Assembly (NCBI GenBank): GCA_000830175.1
Contig: JQIS01000031.1
Location: 1 to 64,000, forward strand
Reading direction: 5' to 3'
DNA from: Sulfurovum sp. FS08-3
Lineage (GTDB): Bacteria; Campylobacterota; Campylobacteria; Campylobacterales; Sulfurovaceae
Length of the DNA stretch: 64,000 bases
Of the stretch, positions 47,010 to 55,880 are shown piece after piece. A program made the position numbers and the translations under genes. Position 1 is the stretch's first letter, and every line of letters starts with the position of its first letter. Below the pieces are notes generated by a model. The model was not told where the DNA came from. It ran no database searches and was given only the letters and a program-made list of their open reading frames with translations.

Positions 47010-47234
47010 ATGCTTACAGGATATTATGCAAGTGCAACATTAAATCCATTAGCAATGATGGGAGGACATACCGTAGCAGGAGGATTAAATACAGCCTATA
47101 ATGAGCTTAGTGATAGTATAGAGGGTACGGATTATAGTATGCTTAATCCTCTTAATCTCTACTATACATTTGGGGATGCTAACTCTTGGGAAAATATAGG
47201 TTTTTTTCTCGTTCCACCTCTCTCAAGAGCATAA
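47010..47234 (+). pseudogene. Gene fragment ended by a REP-like repeat
   Basis: 74 residues (LTGYYASATLNPLAMMGGHTV to SWENIGFFLVPPLSRA). The last residues VPPLSRA are read from the CTCGTTCCACCTCTC repeat, so the true C terminus is missing. GGHTVAGGLNTAYNEL resembles pretoxin or hemagglutinin-repeat tails only loosely. Treat as a remnant. Confidence 0.4.
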
Positions 47235-47350
47235 AACAACTGCCAAAAAGTGCTTCGACAAGGCTCAGCACGAAGGGTTTTACGCTATCCGTTCACCCCA
47301 AGCTTTGAGCTTGTCGAAGAGTTGAAGGGTTTATTGTTTCACACTCTGCG
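47208..47350. repeat. REP-like composite, copy B
   Basis: It starts with a CTCGTTCCACCTCTC half-hairpin and continues with ATAAAACAACTGCCAAAAAG, TGCTTCGACAAGGCTCAGCA and the inverted CTTTGAGCTTGTCGAAGAG, and ends TTTATTGTTTCACACTC. It joins both repeat families seen at 43.6, 53.35 and 56.4 kb in one block between a broken gene and leuC. Confidence 0.75.
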
Positions 47351-47363
47351 TATTTTAAAACCC

Positions 47364-48647
47364 CTAGCTCAACGCTCTAGGGTCAGCCAATTTTCCTGCT
47401 ATGGCACTTGCGGCGGCTACGGCGGAGTTGGCTAGATAGATTTCGCTCGTTCTTGCTCCCATGCGTCCTACAAAGTTTCGATTGGTTGTCGCTACGCAAC
47501 GCTCTCCATCTGCCAAAATACCCATGTATCCACCCAAACAAGCCCCACAGGTAGGATTGGATACGACCGCTCCCGCTTCGATAAGTATCTCAATGAGTCC
47601 CTCTTTTTGGGCTTGAAGCAATATTTTTTGCGTGGCGGGTGTAACAATCATACGAGTGTGACGTGCTACTTTCTTGCCTTTCATAATTGCCGCTGCGATG
47701 CGTAAATCCTCTATTCGTCCATTGGTACAGCTTCCTATCATGACTTGATCTATTTTCAAATCATCGGCTACACCTTGTTCGATTGATTTGCCGTTTGAGG
47801 GCAAAAAGGGATAGGCTACGACGGGAGAGAGGCGACTCACATCAATCGTAAGGATTTGTTCATAGGTAGCATCGGGGTCACTGTAGTGATAGATAGGCTC
47901 ATCTCTTAGCCCACCGTTTGCCTCTTTTCGCTCCTCCAAATAGGCTTTTGTCACCTCATCGACAGCGATTATACCGTTTTTGGCACCCGCTTCAATCGCC
48001 ATATTGCAAATAGAAAATCTATCCGCCATCGTAAGATAGCCAATGGCATCGCCACTAAACTCCAACGCTTTGTACAATGCCCCATCGACACCGATTTGTC
48101 GTATCACTTCCAAAATAATATCTTTGCCGTAGATATGCGGTGCGGGTTTGCCGATAAGTTCAACTTTGATGCTTGAGGGTACTTTAAACCAATTGCCCCC
48201 CGTAATCATTCCAAACGCCAAATCGGTACTTCCCATCCCCGTAGCAAAAGCCCCCAACGCTCCGTGCGTACAGGTGTGCGAATCGGCTCCGATAATGACA
48301 TCACCAGGGATAACCATCCCTTTTTCGGGCAACAATGCGTGTTCTATTCCCATATCTTTTTCATCAAAGAAGTTTTTGAGATTGTGTTTGTAGGCAAAAT
48401 CTCGTGAAATTTTGGCTTGATTGGCGGAGGCTATATCTTTGGCAGGGATGTAGTGATCCATAACGATACAAAAGTTATCAGGCCTTGCCAAAGAGGCAGC
48501 ACCGCTTTGCTCAAAAGCATGAATGGAGATAGGTGTCGTAATGTCGTTGCCAATAATCATATCAATATCGACACGCACAATCTCCCCTGCGTGGACGGTT
48601 TTGTTGGCATGGTGTGAAAAAATCTTTTCGGTAATGGTTTGTCCCAT
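47364..48647 (-). CDS. leuC: 3-isopropylmalate dehydratase large subunit (LeuC/HacA type)
   Basis: 427 residues. The aconitase-family 4Fe-4S ligands are in MIGSCTNGR and NPTCGACLGG. GADSHTCTHGALGAFATGMGSTDLAF and the ending RNFVGRMG..SEIYLANSAVAAASA are typical of the archaeal-type LeuC found in Campylobacterota. It isomerises isopropylmalate in leucine synthesis; a homoaconitase role is possible. The small subunit (leuD) is not next to it here. Confidence 0.9.
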   Translation of the reverse strand: MGQTITEKIFSHHANKTVHAGEIVRVDIDMIIGNDITTPISIHAFEQSGAASLARPDNFCIVMDHYIPAKDIASANQAKISRDFAYKHNLKNFFDEKDMGIEHALLPEKGMVIPGDVIIGADSHTCTHGALGAFATGMGSTDLAFGMITGGNWFKVPSSIKVELIGKPAPHIYGKDIILEVIRQIGVDGALYKALEFSGDAIGYLTMADRFSICNMAIEAGAKNGIIAVDEVTKAYLEERKEANGGLRDEPIYHYSDPDATYEQILTIDVSRLSPVVAYPFLPSNGKSIEQGVADDLKIDQVMIGSCTNGRIEDLRIAAAIMKGKKVARHTRMIVTPATQKILLQAQKEGLIEILIEAGAVVSNPTCGACLGGYMGILADGERCVATTNRNFVGRMGARTSEIYLANSAVAAASAIAGKLADPRALS

Positions 48648-48761
48648 AGAAATCCCTTAAATTATAGTTAAAAATAGTGCAAAATTGTTGGTATTATAGC
48701 AAAAAAGAGATTTAAATATATAGCATTCACAATATAAATGATAAAAAGCGTAGAGTATCAC

Positions 48762-48790
48762 TTGACACTATTTACTTTTAATGCTATACT
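48762..48790 (+). promoter_or_regulatory. Sigma-70 promoter of the merR-aas operon
   Basis: TTGACA (48762-48767) and TATACT (48785-48790) are separated by exactly 17 nt, 32 nt ahead of the MerR-type ATG. MerR regulators usually control promoters with 19-20-nt spacers, so this one need not be its direct target. Confidence 0.75.
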
Positions 48791-48821
48791 TCGGGCTATA
48801 ATCCATACAAAGGAGTATCGC

Positions 48822-49487
48822 ATGAGTCTAAAGATGAACAAACTTGTAGAGCTAAGCGGTGTGCCAAAGGCTACCATTTTGTACTACATCAAAGAGGGGA
48901 TATTACCCCAACCCGACAAACCCAAACCCAATTTGCATCTCTACGATGAAGAGACGCTTGAGAGACTTGATTTTATCAAATATCTTCAAAAGAATTTCAA
49001 CTGTACCATCAATGAAATCAAAACCGTACTCGAAAATCAAAAGATACACAACACCTCCAATTACGAAGCACTGCTTGATGCTATTGAGATTGTTATGGGC
49101 AATCGTGACCAAACCCACTACACCAAAGAGGAGGCGGCTAGATATTTGGGGATGGAGGAGAGCTTTTTGGATGAGCTTTTGGATGAGGGGATTGTTTTTA
49201 TGCGTGATGGGGTATTGAGCCAAAAAGAGCTAGAGATAGTGCAGATTGTCATGGAGTATCACAGCCTCAATCTTGATATCGAACTCTTCAAAACCTATGC
49301 CCACCACGCAAGAGAGTTGGCAACACTCGAAGTAGCCATGAGCCAAAAACTGCTCAACAAAGAGTCCAAAAAAGCCACTATCAAACGCCTCTTTGATACG
49401 TTGCTTATCCTCAAACCCTACATCTTCAATATGACCACACTCAAAGAGTACCAAGGAGCCTCCCATGTTAGAGATACTCAAAATTAA
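48822..49487 (+). CDS. MerR-family transcriptional regulator
   Basis: 221 residues from ATG 48822, 7 nt after AAAGGAG. The winged helix-turn-helix reads MNKLVELSGVPKATILYYIKEG and is followed by LERLDFIKYLQKNFNCTINEIK and a helical effector half with a second helix-turn-helix-like stretch (TKEEAARYLGMEESFLDELL). No metal-binding Cys loop is seen. It overlaps the aas-like gene by 23 nt, so it probably controls membrane-lipid recycling with it (inference). Confidence 0.85.
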   Translation: MSLKMNKLVELSGVPKATILYYIKEGILPQPDKPKPNLHLYDEETLERLDFIKYLQKNFNCTINEIKTVLENQKIHNTSNYEALLDAIEIVMGNRDQTHYTKEEAARYLGMEESFLDELLDEGIVFMRDGVLSQKELEIVQIVMEYHSLNLDIELFKTYAHHARELATLEVAMSQKLLNKESKKATIKRLFDTLLILKPYIFNMTTLKEYQGASHVRDTQN

Positions 49488-52400
49488 GGGCTTTGTTGCC
49501 TATTTGTTGATACTTGTTTTAAATGTGACGGTGGATATTGCCCATAAAATCACTTTGCAAAACCTGCTTATCAAAAGCTACGAGGGGGAGACGCTTATTA
49601 TTCTAAGTGCGCTTATCAATATGTTTATTTTGATCCCTTTTGTACTCGTCCTCTCTCCATCGGGCTTTCTAAGCGACCGTTTTTCCAAAACCCTCGTGAT
49701 ACGCTACAGTGCATTGGTAGCCGTTGGACTTACATTAATTATAGCGTTTTCCTATTTTATGGGGTGGTTTATCTTTGCCTTTTTGGCGACACTGCTACTA
49801 GCTACCCAAAGTGCTTTTTACTCCCCTGCCAAATACGGTATCATCAAAGAGCTTGTAGGAGGTGACAATCTAGGGAGTGCCAACGCCATTGTCCAAGCCC
49901 TTACGATTGTCTCTATTTTGACAAGCTCGATTGCCTTTACGCTACTCTTTGAAAATCTCTACGATGGTTCAACCTCACCCGATGCGATTTTGCACTCTGT
50001 AGCACCTATTGGTATTGGTTTGGTGGTATTGAGTCTATTGGAGAGCTTTTTGGCGTATCGGTTGCCCATGATGGAGTCCAAAGACCCCCAAAGCACGTTT
50101 GAGTGGTCGAAATATCTACGACTCAAATACCTCCAAGCCAACGTAGCCAAAACCAAAGCCAATCCCAATATTGGATTAAGCATTGTAGCGGTAGCTATCT
50201 TTTGGGGTGTGGCACAAATTGTTATCGCTGCGTTTCCTGCACACTACAAAGCTCTTAGCGGTGATGACAATACCGTTGTGATTCAATCGATTTTGGCTAT
50301 CTCCTCTATCGGACTCATTGTAGGTTCATTTATTGCAGGATACTACTCCAAAAAACATATCGAACACGGCTTTATCCCCCTAGCAGCCATGGGTTTGAGT
50401 GCGTCGCTTTTTGCTTTTGCATCGGTAGAGGAGGTGTTTAATCTCTATCTAGCCAGTCTTGTTTTTGGATTTTTTGGAGGGCTTTTTGTCGTCCCACTCA
50501 ATGCCACAATCCAATTTTTCGCCCCAAGTCACGAGATGGGCAAGATTTTGGCGGGTAAAAACTTCGTAGAAAACAGTGTCACGATTGGTTTTTTGGTATT
50601 GGCTATGGGAGTTATTTCGCTGGGTTTCTCGACTACCTATCTCTTTATGGTAGCAGCTTTGATAGTAGCCATAGGTTCGCTTTACGCTATCAAACAACTT
50701 CCCCATCTCTTTGCCCGTATGCTTTTGTTTCCTCTGCTACGCACTCACTATTCGTTGAACGTCCAAGGAGTAGAAAATATCCCCAAAAGCGGAGGAGTAT
50801 TGATGCTAGGCAACCATATTAGCTGGATAGATTGGCTCGTGATACAACTCGCCTCTCCACGGGCTATCAAATTTGTCATGACACGCAACATCTACAACAA
50901 ATGGTATCTTAAACGATTTTTACAACTCTTTGATGTCATATCCATCTCCAACGCTGCCTCCAAAAGTGCTATTGCCTCTATCCAAGAACGCCTCAACAAC
51001 GGCGAAGTAGTAGCACTCTTTCCCGAGGGACACATTAGCTTCAACGGACAATTGGGGGAGTTCAAAAGAGGCTATGAGTTGGCTCTCAAAGATACCCATC
51101 ATCCTATCGTCCCCTTTTATATCCGTGGATTGTGGGGTTCTACTTTTTCACGCGCTAGAGACTACTACAAAGAGATACACGCTACCCAACGAGACATTAT
51201 CGTATCCTTTGGCAAACCCCTACCCTCCACTACCCTCGCACCCCAAGTCAAACAAAAGGTAGTAGAACTCTCCTATGGTGCATGGAATCACTACATCAAC
51301 ACACTCAAACCACTCCATTATGAGTGGCTCAAAACCACCAAAAAACGCCTCTTCAAACGCTCTATCGTGGATAGTTTGGGTACCGATTTGAGCGGGGGCA
51401 AACTCCTCACTGCTGTATTGCTCTTCGCTCCTCGTATCAAAGCCCTCAAACAACCCAATGTTGGTATCCTCCTGCCCTCCTCCTCTATCGGTGCGATTAT
51501 CAATTTAGCGGTTTTGGTAGGAGGTAAATGTGCGATTAACCTCAACTACACGGCTCTTCACAACCTTCAAAGTGCGATTGCACAAGCCGATATTGCATCC
51601 ATCATCACCTCTCGTGCTTTTGTAGAGAAGCTTACTAGCAGGGGGATTGTACTCGATGAAGCCGTTCTTAGTCGTTGCGTTTATGTAGAAGAGATAGCTC
51701 ACACTTTTAACAAAGCCAAAAAAATCTCCGCCTTGCTTCAAGCCTATTGGATGCCCAGTTGGATGATTCGACTCTTCTATTTTGCACCCACTAGCCTTGA
51801 TAGTGTCGCCACAATCCTCTTTTCAAGCGGAAGCGAATCCTCGCCCAAAGGGATTGAGCTTACCCACCGTAACCTTATCGCCAATATCAAGCAAGTAAGC
51901 GATCTGCTCAATTTCAAAAAAGATGATGCTATGCTCAACTCTTTGCCTATTTTTCACTCCTTTGGGCTTACGGTTACGCTTTTGTTGCCTCTTGTCAAGG
52001 GAGTAGAGGTGATTAGTCTGCTCGACCCTACCGATGCTTTGGGAGTGGGCAAAATGGTAGCAAAATACCGAGCGACGATTATCTTTGGGACTTCAACCTT
52101 CTATCGCCTCTACATTCGCAACACCAAACTCCACCCTTTGATGTTTCAAAGCGTACGCCTAGCCGTAGCAGGAGCGCAAAAACTTAGCCCCGATGTCAAA
52201 GATGCCTTCAAAGAGAAGTTTGGATTGGTACTCTATGAGGGATACGGCACGACCGAAACCGCCCCCGTCGTAGCCGTCAATGTCCCCAATGCCCTAGAGA
52301 GTGCCTCCATGGAGGTGATTATCGGACACAAAGAGGGGAGCGTAGGACAACCTCTCCCAGGTACAATTGTCAAAATCGTAGATCCCCAAACCCTCCAAGA

Positions 52401-52875
52401 GTTGCCTACCCATGAAGAGGGCTTGATTTTGATAGGGGGTATTCAAGTGATGAAAGGCTATCTCAAAGAGGAGACCAAAACCGCCGATGCCATTGTAGAG
52501 ATTGAAGGTGTGCGGTACTACAAAAGCGGAGACAAAGGGCGTAAAGATGCCGATGGATTTATTACCGTAGTCGATAGATACTCTCGCTTTGCCAAAATCG
52601 GGGGCGAAATGGTCTCTTTGGGGGCTATTGAGGAGGCACTTTGGATTGAGGGGAGTGAGATTTTGGCGGTTGCTGTGGAAGAGACCAAAAAGGGCGAAAA
52701 GGTTGTTTTGCTTCATACGGGCGATGCAGAGAGACTCAAAGAGAGAGCCAAAGAGATCGAACCGCTTATGCGTCCTAGTGAGTACTTTTTGATAGACTCT
52801 ATCCCCAAACTAGCTAGCGGCAAAAACGATTTTGGCAAAGCCAAAGCAATAGCAAATGATTTACTCAAAGGATAA
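49465..52875 (+). CDS. aas: LplT-Aas fusion: MFS transporter, acyltransferase and acyl-ACP ligase
   Basis: 1136 residues in three parts. Residues about 1-410 form an MFS/LplT-like lysophospholipid flippase (12 hydrophobic helices; SPSGFLSDRFSKT). About 430-600 is a PlsC acyltransferase with NHISWIDW (HxxxxD) and FPEGHIS. About 640-1136 is an AMP-forming ligase with FSSGSESSPKGIELTHRN, YGTTETAPV and a C-terminal Lys in LASGKNDFGK. In E. coli LplT and Aas are separate proteins that re-acylate lysophosphatidylethanolamine, so this is a one-chain version. Confidence 0.93.
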   Translation: MLEILKIKGFVAYLLILVLNVTVDIAHKITLQNLLIKSYEGETLIILSALINMFILIPFVLVLSPSGFLSDRFSKTLVIRYSALVAVGLTLIIAFSYFMGWFIFAFLATLLLATQSAFYSPAKYGIIKELVGGDNLGSANAIVQALTIVSILTSSIAFTLLFENLYDGSTSPDAILHSVAPIGIGLVVLSLLESFLAYRLPMMESKDPQSTFEWSKYLRLKYLQANVAKTKANPNIGLSIVAVAIFWGVAQIVIAAFPAHYKALSGDDNTVVIQSILAISSIGLIVGSFIAGYYSKKHIEHGFIPLAAMGLSASLFAFASVEEVFNLYLASLVFGFFGGLFVVPLNATIQFFAPSHEMGKILAGKNFVENSVTIGFLVLAMGVISLGFSTTYLFMVAALIVAIGSLYAIKQLPHLFARMLLFPLLRTHYSLNVQGVENIPKSGGVLMLGNHISWIDWLVIQLASPRAIKFVMTRNIYNKWYLKRFLQLFDVISISNAASKSAIASIQERLNNGEVVALFPEGHISFNGQLGEFKRGYELALKDTHHPIVPFYIRGLWGSTFSRARDYYKEIHATQRDIIVSFGKPLPSTTLAPQVKQKVVELSYGAWNHYINTLKPLHYEWLKTTKKRLFKRSIVDSLGTDLSGGKLLTAVLLFAPRIKALKQPNVGILLPSSSIGAIINLAVLVGGKCAINLNYTALHNLQSAIAQADIASIITSRAFVEKLTSRGIVLDEAVLSRCVYVEEIAHTFNKAKKISALLQAYWMPSWMIRLFYFAPTSLDSVATILFSSGSESSPKGIELTHRNLIANIKQVSDLLNFKKDDAMLNSLPIFHSFGLTVTLLLPLVKGVEVISLLDPTDALGVGKMVAKYRATIIFGTSTFYRLYIRNTKLHPLMFQSVRLAVAGAQKLSPDVKDAFKEKFGLVLYEGYGTTETAPVVAVNVPNALESASMEVIIGHKEGSVGQPLPGTIVKIVDPQTLQELPTHEEGLILIGGIQVMKGYLKEETKTADAIVEIEGVRYYKSGDKGRKDADGFITVVDRYSRFAKIGGEMVSLGAIEEALWIEGSEILAVAVEETKKGEKVVLLHTGDAERLKERAKEIEPLMRPSEYFLIDSIPKLASGKNDFGKAKAIANDLLKG

Positions 52876-52878
52876 ACC

Positions 52879-53316
52879 GTGCAACCCTCACTTCATACTC
52901 AACCCTCACCCCATTTTGTCTTTGCTTCATGGGTAGCTTTGGGGGTAGGATTTTTTGGATTTCTTATAGGACTTTGGAACGCTCAAATGGAGCTAAACGA
53001 AAAAGGATACTACTTTACTTTGCTTATTTTTGGGCTTTTTGCTGCTATTTCGTTGCAAAAATCAATCCGTGACAAAACCGAAGGTATCTTTGTAAGCAAC
53101 AGCTATCTCAGTTTGTGTTGGTTTGTTTTTGCACTCGCTTTGGCACTGCTAGTCATTGGATTGTACAACGCAACACTGCTACTTAGCGAAAAAGGCTTTT
53201 ACGGTATTGCCTACTTTTTGGCACTCTATGCCTCAATAAGCGTACAAAAAAACATCCGTGACCTCGAACCCCAAACCCCACACCAATCCCCCAATACCAA
53301 AAAAAGCCTTGATTGA
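52879..53316 (+). CDS. YiaA/YiaB-type inner-membrane protein
   Basis: 145 residues with four hydrophobic helices in two similar halves: FVFASWVALGVGFFGFLIGLWNA, ending LQKSIRDK, and CWFVFALALALLVIGLYNA, ending VQKNIRDL. This internal duplication and the K.IRD turn are the YiaAB two-helix domain (PF05360). It starts GTG 3 nt after the aas-like gene, so it is in that operon. Function unknown. Confidence 0.8.
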   Translation: MQPSLHTQPSPHFVFASWVALGVGFFGFLIGLWNAQMELNEKGYYFTLLIFGLFAAISLQKSIRDKTEGIFVSNSYLSLCWFVFALALALLVIGLYNATLLLSEKGFYGIAYFLALYASISVQKNIRDLEPQTPHQSPNTKKSLD

Positions 53317-53351
53317 GAATGGATTGGTTGTTTTGTTGGTCTTGTATCCTA

Positions 53352-53381
53352 CTCGTTCCACCTCTCCCGAGGTGGAACGAG
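53352..53381. repeat. Perfect hairpin CTCGTTCCACCT / AGGTGGAACGAG
   Basis: 12-bp arms with the 6-nt loop CTCCCG. Partial copies are at 47208 and 56455, and its ends match those of the RAYT unit at 45917. An A run follows on the plus strand; no T run, so not an evident terminator. The rest of 53317-53505 shows nothing else. Confidence 0.7.
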
Positions 53382-53505
53382 AAAAAATGGTTTTGATTGT
53401 GGGCATTTTTTTTCAGTTCCCCTCTTTGGTTACTTAAAGATAAGTTTTTTTGAGATGGAATAGTGGGTTTATGTCATAAAAAACCTCTATTCCAAACCCA
53501 AATTT

Positions 53506-53961
53506 TCACTTAAATAAATTATATATTTTTAGTTTTTTCTCTATTGAAGCCTGTATCCAAAAACCATTTTTAGGGCAATGAAAACCAAATAATACTGCAA
53601 CCAAATTTGGTTTCTTATTTACATTATTGACCACATTTGCAAGATATTGTACATTTATCAACAATATAGATGGTGAAACCATTAATATTACTTCTTCAAA
53701 AAATTTTGAATCATAGTCAATATACAATACACAAGAGTCATGAATTCGTTGAGATAAAATATCTTTGAGATAAGGTGTAAGTGATTTTTTATCCATTGAG
53801 TTAATCATTAATTTTCTTCTTCCAAATCTATCACTTTTATGAAAAAATTTATCTTTTATTTCTTCATATTCAACTGATTCCCCATCAATATAGCCATCAA
53901 CAACATGATTCAACAACATAAAAAGAAAATTATCTTCTTCTTCATCTATTAAATAGTTTTT
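53506..53961 (-). pseudogene. Gene lacking its 5' end, abutting palindrome copy 2
   Basis: An open frame enters from the palindrome (reading VTGGANRLAC there) and then gives about 150 native residues from KNYLIDEEEDNFLFMLLNHV to KKLKIYNLFK. These include DRFGRRKLMINSM and FGFHCPKNGFWIQASIE. The native start is missing, cut off at 53961. It has no C39 His/Asp motifs, so it is probably not the other half of the gene at 54085. Family unknown. Confidence 0.55.
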
Positions 53962-54085
53962 ACAGGCTAATCGGTTAGCTCCTCCTGTTACCAATCGTAT
54001 CCATAAGTGATGTTTTTCTCTATATAGAGAAAAACATCACTTATGGATACGATTGGTAACAGGAGGAGCTAACCGATTAGCCTGT
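53962..54085. repeat. Perfect 124-bp palindrome, copy 2
   Basis: 53962-54023 is the exact reverse complement of 54024-54085 with no loop. The outer 55 or so bases of each arm match copy 1 at 22009-22137; the centres differ (CTCTATATAGAG here, CAGAG there). It supplies the TAA that ends the C39 gene fragment and the false start of the frame at 53994. Target duplication is not clear: TTTTT on the left, TAGTC on the right. Confidence 0.92.
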
Positions 54086-54231
54086 TAGTCATATTGTTGT
54101 CGGACAAGATTGTCATTTTTGAACTCTATCCATGATTTAACAGGTTTATCTATATGATACTCGTTGCTCATTATTTTCATATTGGGCATTAATAGTAAAG
54201 AAGTTATTGTTATTAAAAATATTATTTTCAT
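54085..54231 (-). pseudogene. C39-type peptidase, first 48 codons only
   Basis: It begins KIIFLITITSLLLMPN, a signal-like segment, and then IDKPVKSWIEFKNDNLVRQQYD and TAA. The phrase VKSW.E..d.nvV.QQYDySCG is the start of exported C39-family peptidases (as in FapD-like and bacteriocin-processing proteins). Here the frame stops in the palindrome at the very position where the catalytic YSCG should follow. Too short for automatic ORF calling. Confidence 0.6.
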
Positions 54232-54244
54232 TATTGTTTACTTT

Positions 54245-55120
54245 TCAAAACTTATAAATCACTCCAAGTGAAAGATTATTTTGCGAAATCCCCATGCTAT
54301 TGCTATAGTCTATACTGATATCAAGTATGGTTTTAGTATTAATCTCATAGCTTACACCTAATAAATAGGTAAGGCTTGAACCACTATTAATAATATTTTT
54401 GCCATTTACTTTAGTCTTGGTTTGATAACTGTATCGAATGCCTGTATTGATGGATATATAAGGATTAGCAGCAAAGTAGAGTTGAGGAACTAATGAAAAC
54501 TTATCTGCAACTTCTATGCTATCTTGCTTGTACTGATTTTCCATATTGAGTCGATAAGTAGTTTGCAATAAAAAAACAATAGGATCAACAGTATAGTATG
54601 AGGTCGCAAAAAATGTATAGCCCTTAAAGTAGACATTTTTATCTTCATTAAGCTTAGAAAACGATACCTTATTGATCACATCAACGGTAGTCCCAAACAA
54701 TAATGATGGGGTCTCGTCTTCATGTTTGACCTGATAAATTGCCCCCAAGACAAGGGAATTAAATCCTTTATCGTTTTGAGTTAAAAAATTTTCACTACTG
54801 TCATAATGTGTATATAAGCTGTAAAAATTGACAGAAGAAAAAAATTCAATATCTTTATTGAAGCCATATCTCATAGTTATCCCATAATTTAAATAATCTT
54901 GATTTATTTTACTTAGACCTAGATATGTCGGTATGGTTAAAAAATCTCCATTATTTGTTTGGTACTCCAAGGGTGCGATGATACCATCAGATTTTTGGAT
55001 ATTGCTATAAGAAGTAGTCAGTTGAACTTTGTATGTATTTTTTTCAGTCAATATCTCATCAACCTTAACTGGTTTTGAAAATGATAATATTGGAAGAGTT
55101 AATAGTAATATTTTTTTCAT
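54245..55120 (-). CDS. Outer-membrane beta-barrel, transporter-like
   Basis: 291 residues. A signal peptide (KKILLLTLPILSFSKP) is followed by about a dozen amphipathic strands with Tyr and Thr and the terminal LSLGVIYKF, whose final Phe is the barrel-assembly signal. It resembles PF13557-type outer-membrane proteins that are encoded beside C39 peptidases and secreted precursors. It lies 13 nt upstream of the C39 fragment and 4 nt after the 160-residue protein. Confidence 0.7.
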   Translation of the reverse strand: MKKILLLTLPILSFSKPVKVDEILTEKNTYKVQLTTSYSNIQKSDGIIAPLEYQTNNGDFLTIPTYLGLSKINQDYLNYGITMRYGFNKDIEFFSSVNFYSLYTHYDSSENFLTQNDKGFNSLVLGAIYQVKHEDETPSLLFGTTVDVINKVSFSKLNEDKNVYFKGYTFFATSYYTVDPIVFLLQTTYRLNMENQYKQDSIEVADKFSLVPQLYFAANPYISINTGIRYSYQTKTKVNGKNIINSGSSLTYLLGVSYEINTKTILDISIDYSNSMGISQNNLSLGVIYKF

Positions 55121-55124
55121 TAAT

Positions 55125-55607
55125 CTACTTTAATTTAATATTAAACATTTTAGAATATGGAATGACATGGGTTATATTTTTAGTTTTACTATATACCCTG
55201 CCTTTAATTCCCTTTTTGTCAAAGATTAATTCTAAGGTTATATCTTCGTTCTTGTTAGGTTTTTCAGTAAGCAACTCAGTGCTTTTTAAATAGGTAGCAA
55301 ATTGAGGTGAAAATAGAACAGATTGCCCCATTTGGTCAGACATCGTTGATGATATTGCTATAAATTGTTCCTTGTGAATGGTGTTTATAGGCATTTTTGC
55401 ATAAGTTTTTATAATGATTTCAGTTACTTTTTGTCCTTCAAAAAGTATTGCTTCGGTAAAACTTACTTTATTATACTCTTCAATAATTAAAGAGTTGTTT
55501 TGCATTTTAACAACAGGCGTATTGATTTTTCCTATTTGAACCTGTGTTAGATTTTCTGAATTGAGCGTGGTTAGCATCATTAGTGCTACAAGAATTGATT
55601 TTGCCAT
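55125..55607 (-). CDS. Exported protein of the C39-linked locus
   Basis: 160 residues with a short signal (AKSILVALMMLTTLNSEN) and then a beta-rich mature part (TQVQIGKINTPVVKMQNNSLII, LELIFDKKGIKGRVYS). There are no Cys, so no disulfides. I do not know the family. The spacing to the barrel gene (4 nt) indicates co-expression; a periplasmic chaperone or minor subunit of a secreted fibre is possible (inference). Confidence 0.6.
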   Translation of the reverse strand: MAKSILVALMMLTTLNSENLTQVQIGKINTPVVKMQNNSLIIEEYNKVSFTEAILFEGQKVTEIIIKTYAKMPINTIHKEQFIAISSTMSDQMGQSVLFSPQFATYLKSTELLTEKPNKNEDITLELIFDKKGIKGRVYSKTKNITHVIPYSKMFNIKLK

Positions 55608-55880
55608 TTTTTTTGTTCCTTGATCTTAATAGAAAAGATTATATATACAATGTATGATACATGATATAACAAATAGTATGGCAACAACAATGATACCATC
55701 TAGCCATAGCATTCTAAATAGTTTGAATATTGATTTAAAGAAATTCTTAAAAATCAAACATTATCCTTATGTATTGAGTTGCTTGGAACACTCCCCTGAA
55801 GAGTGCCGTCACTATAGACTTAATTTTGGGTCAAATTGAGTACGATGAATACACTTATTCGGAGGTGTTGCTTTAATTTA
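55608..55880. other. Intergenic stretch in the C39-linked locus
   Basis: About 270 bp between the exported-protein gene and the precursor gene. A plus-strand frame (55654-55839) exists but has no ribosome site, signal or family look, so nothing is called. A terminator-like hairpin was not found. Confidence 0.4.

Noticed and set aside
53352-53381. Hairpin as an intrinsic terminator of the aas operon
   Set aside because: No T run follows the stem on the plus strand, and partial copies elsewhere mark it as a repeat.
55654-55839. Plus-strand 61-residue frame in the C39-linked locus
   Set aside because: No ribosome site, no signal, opposite to the operon; coding not supported.
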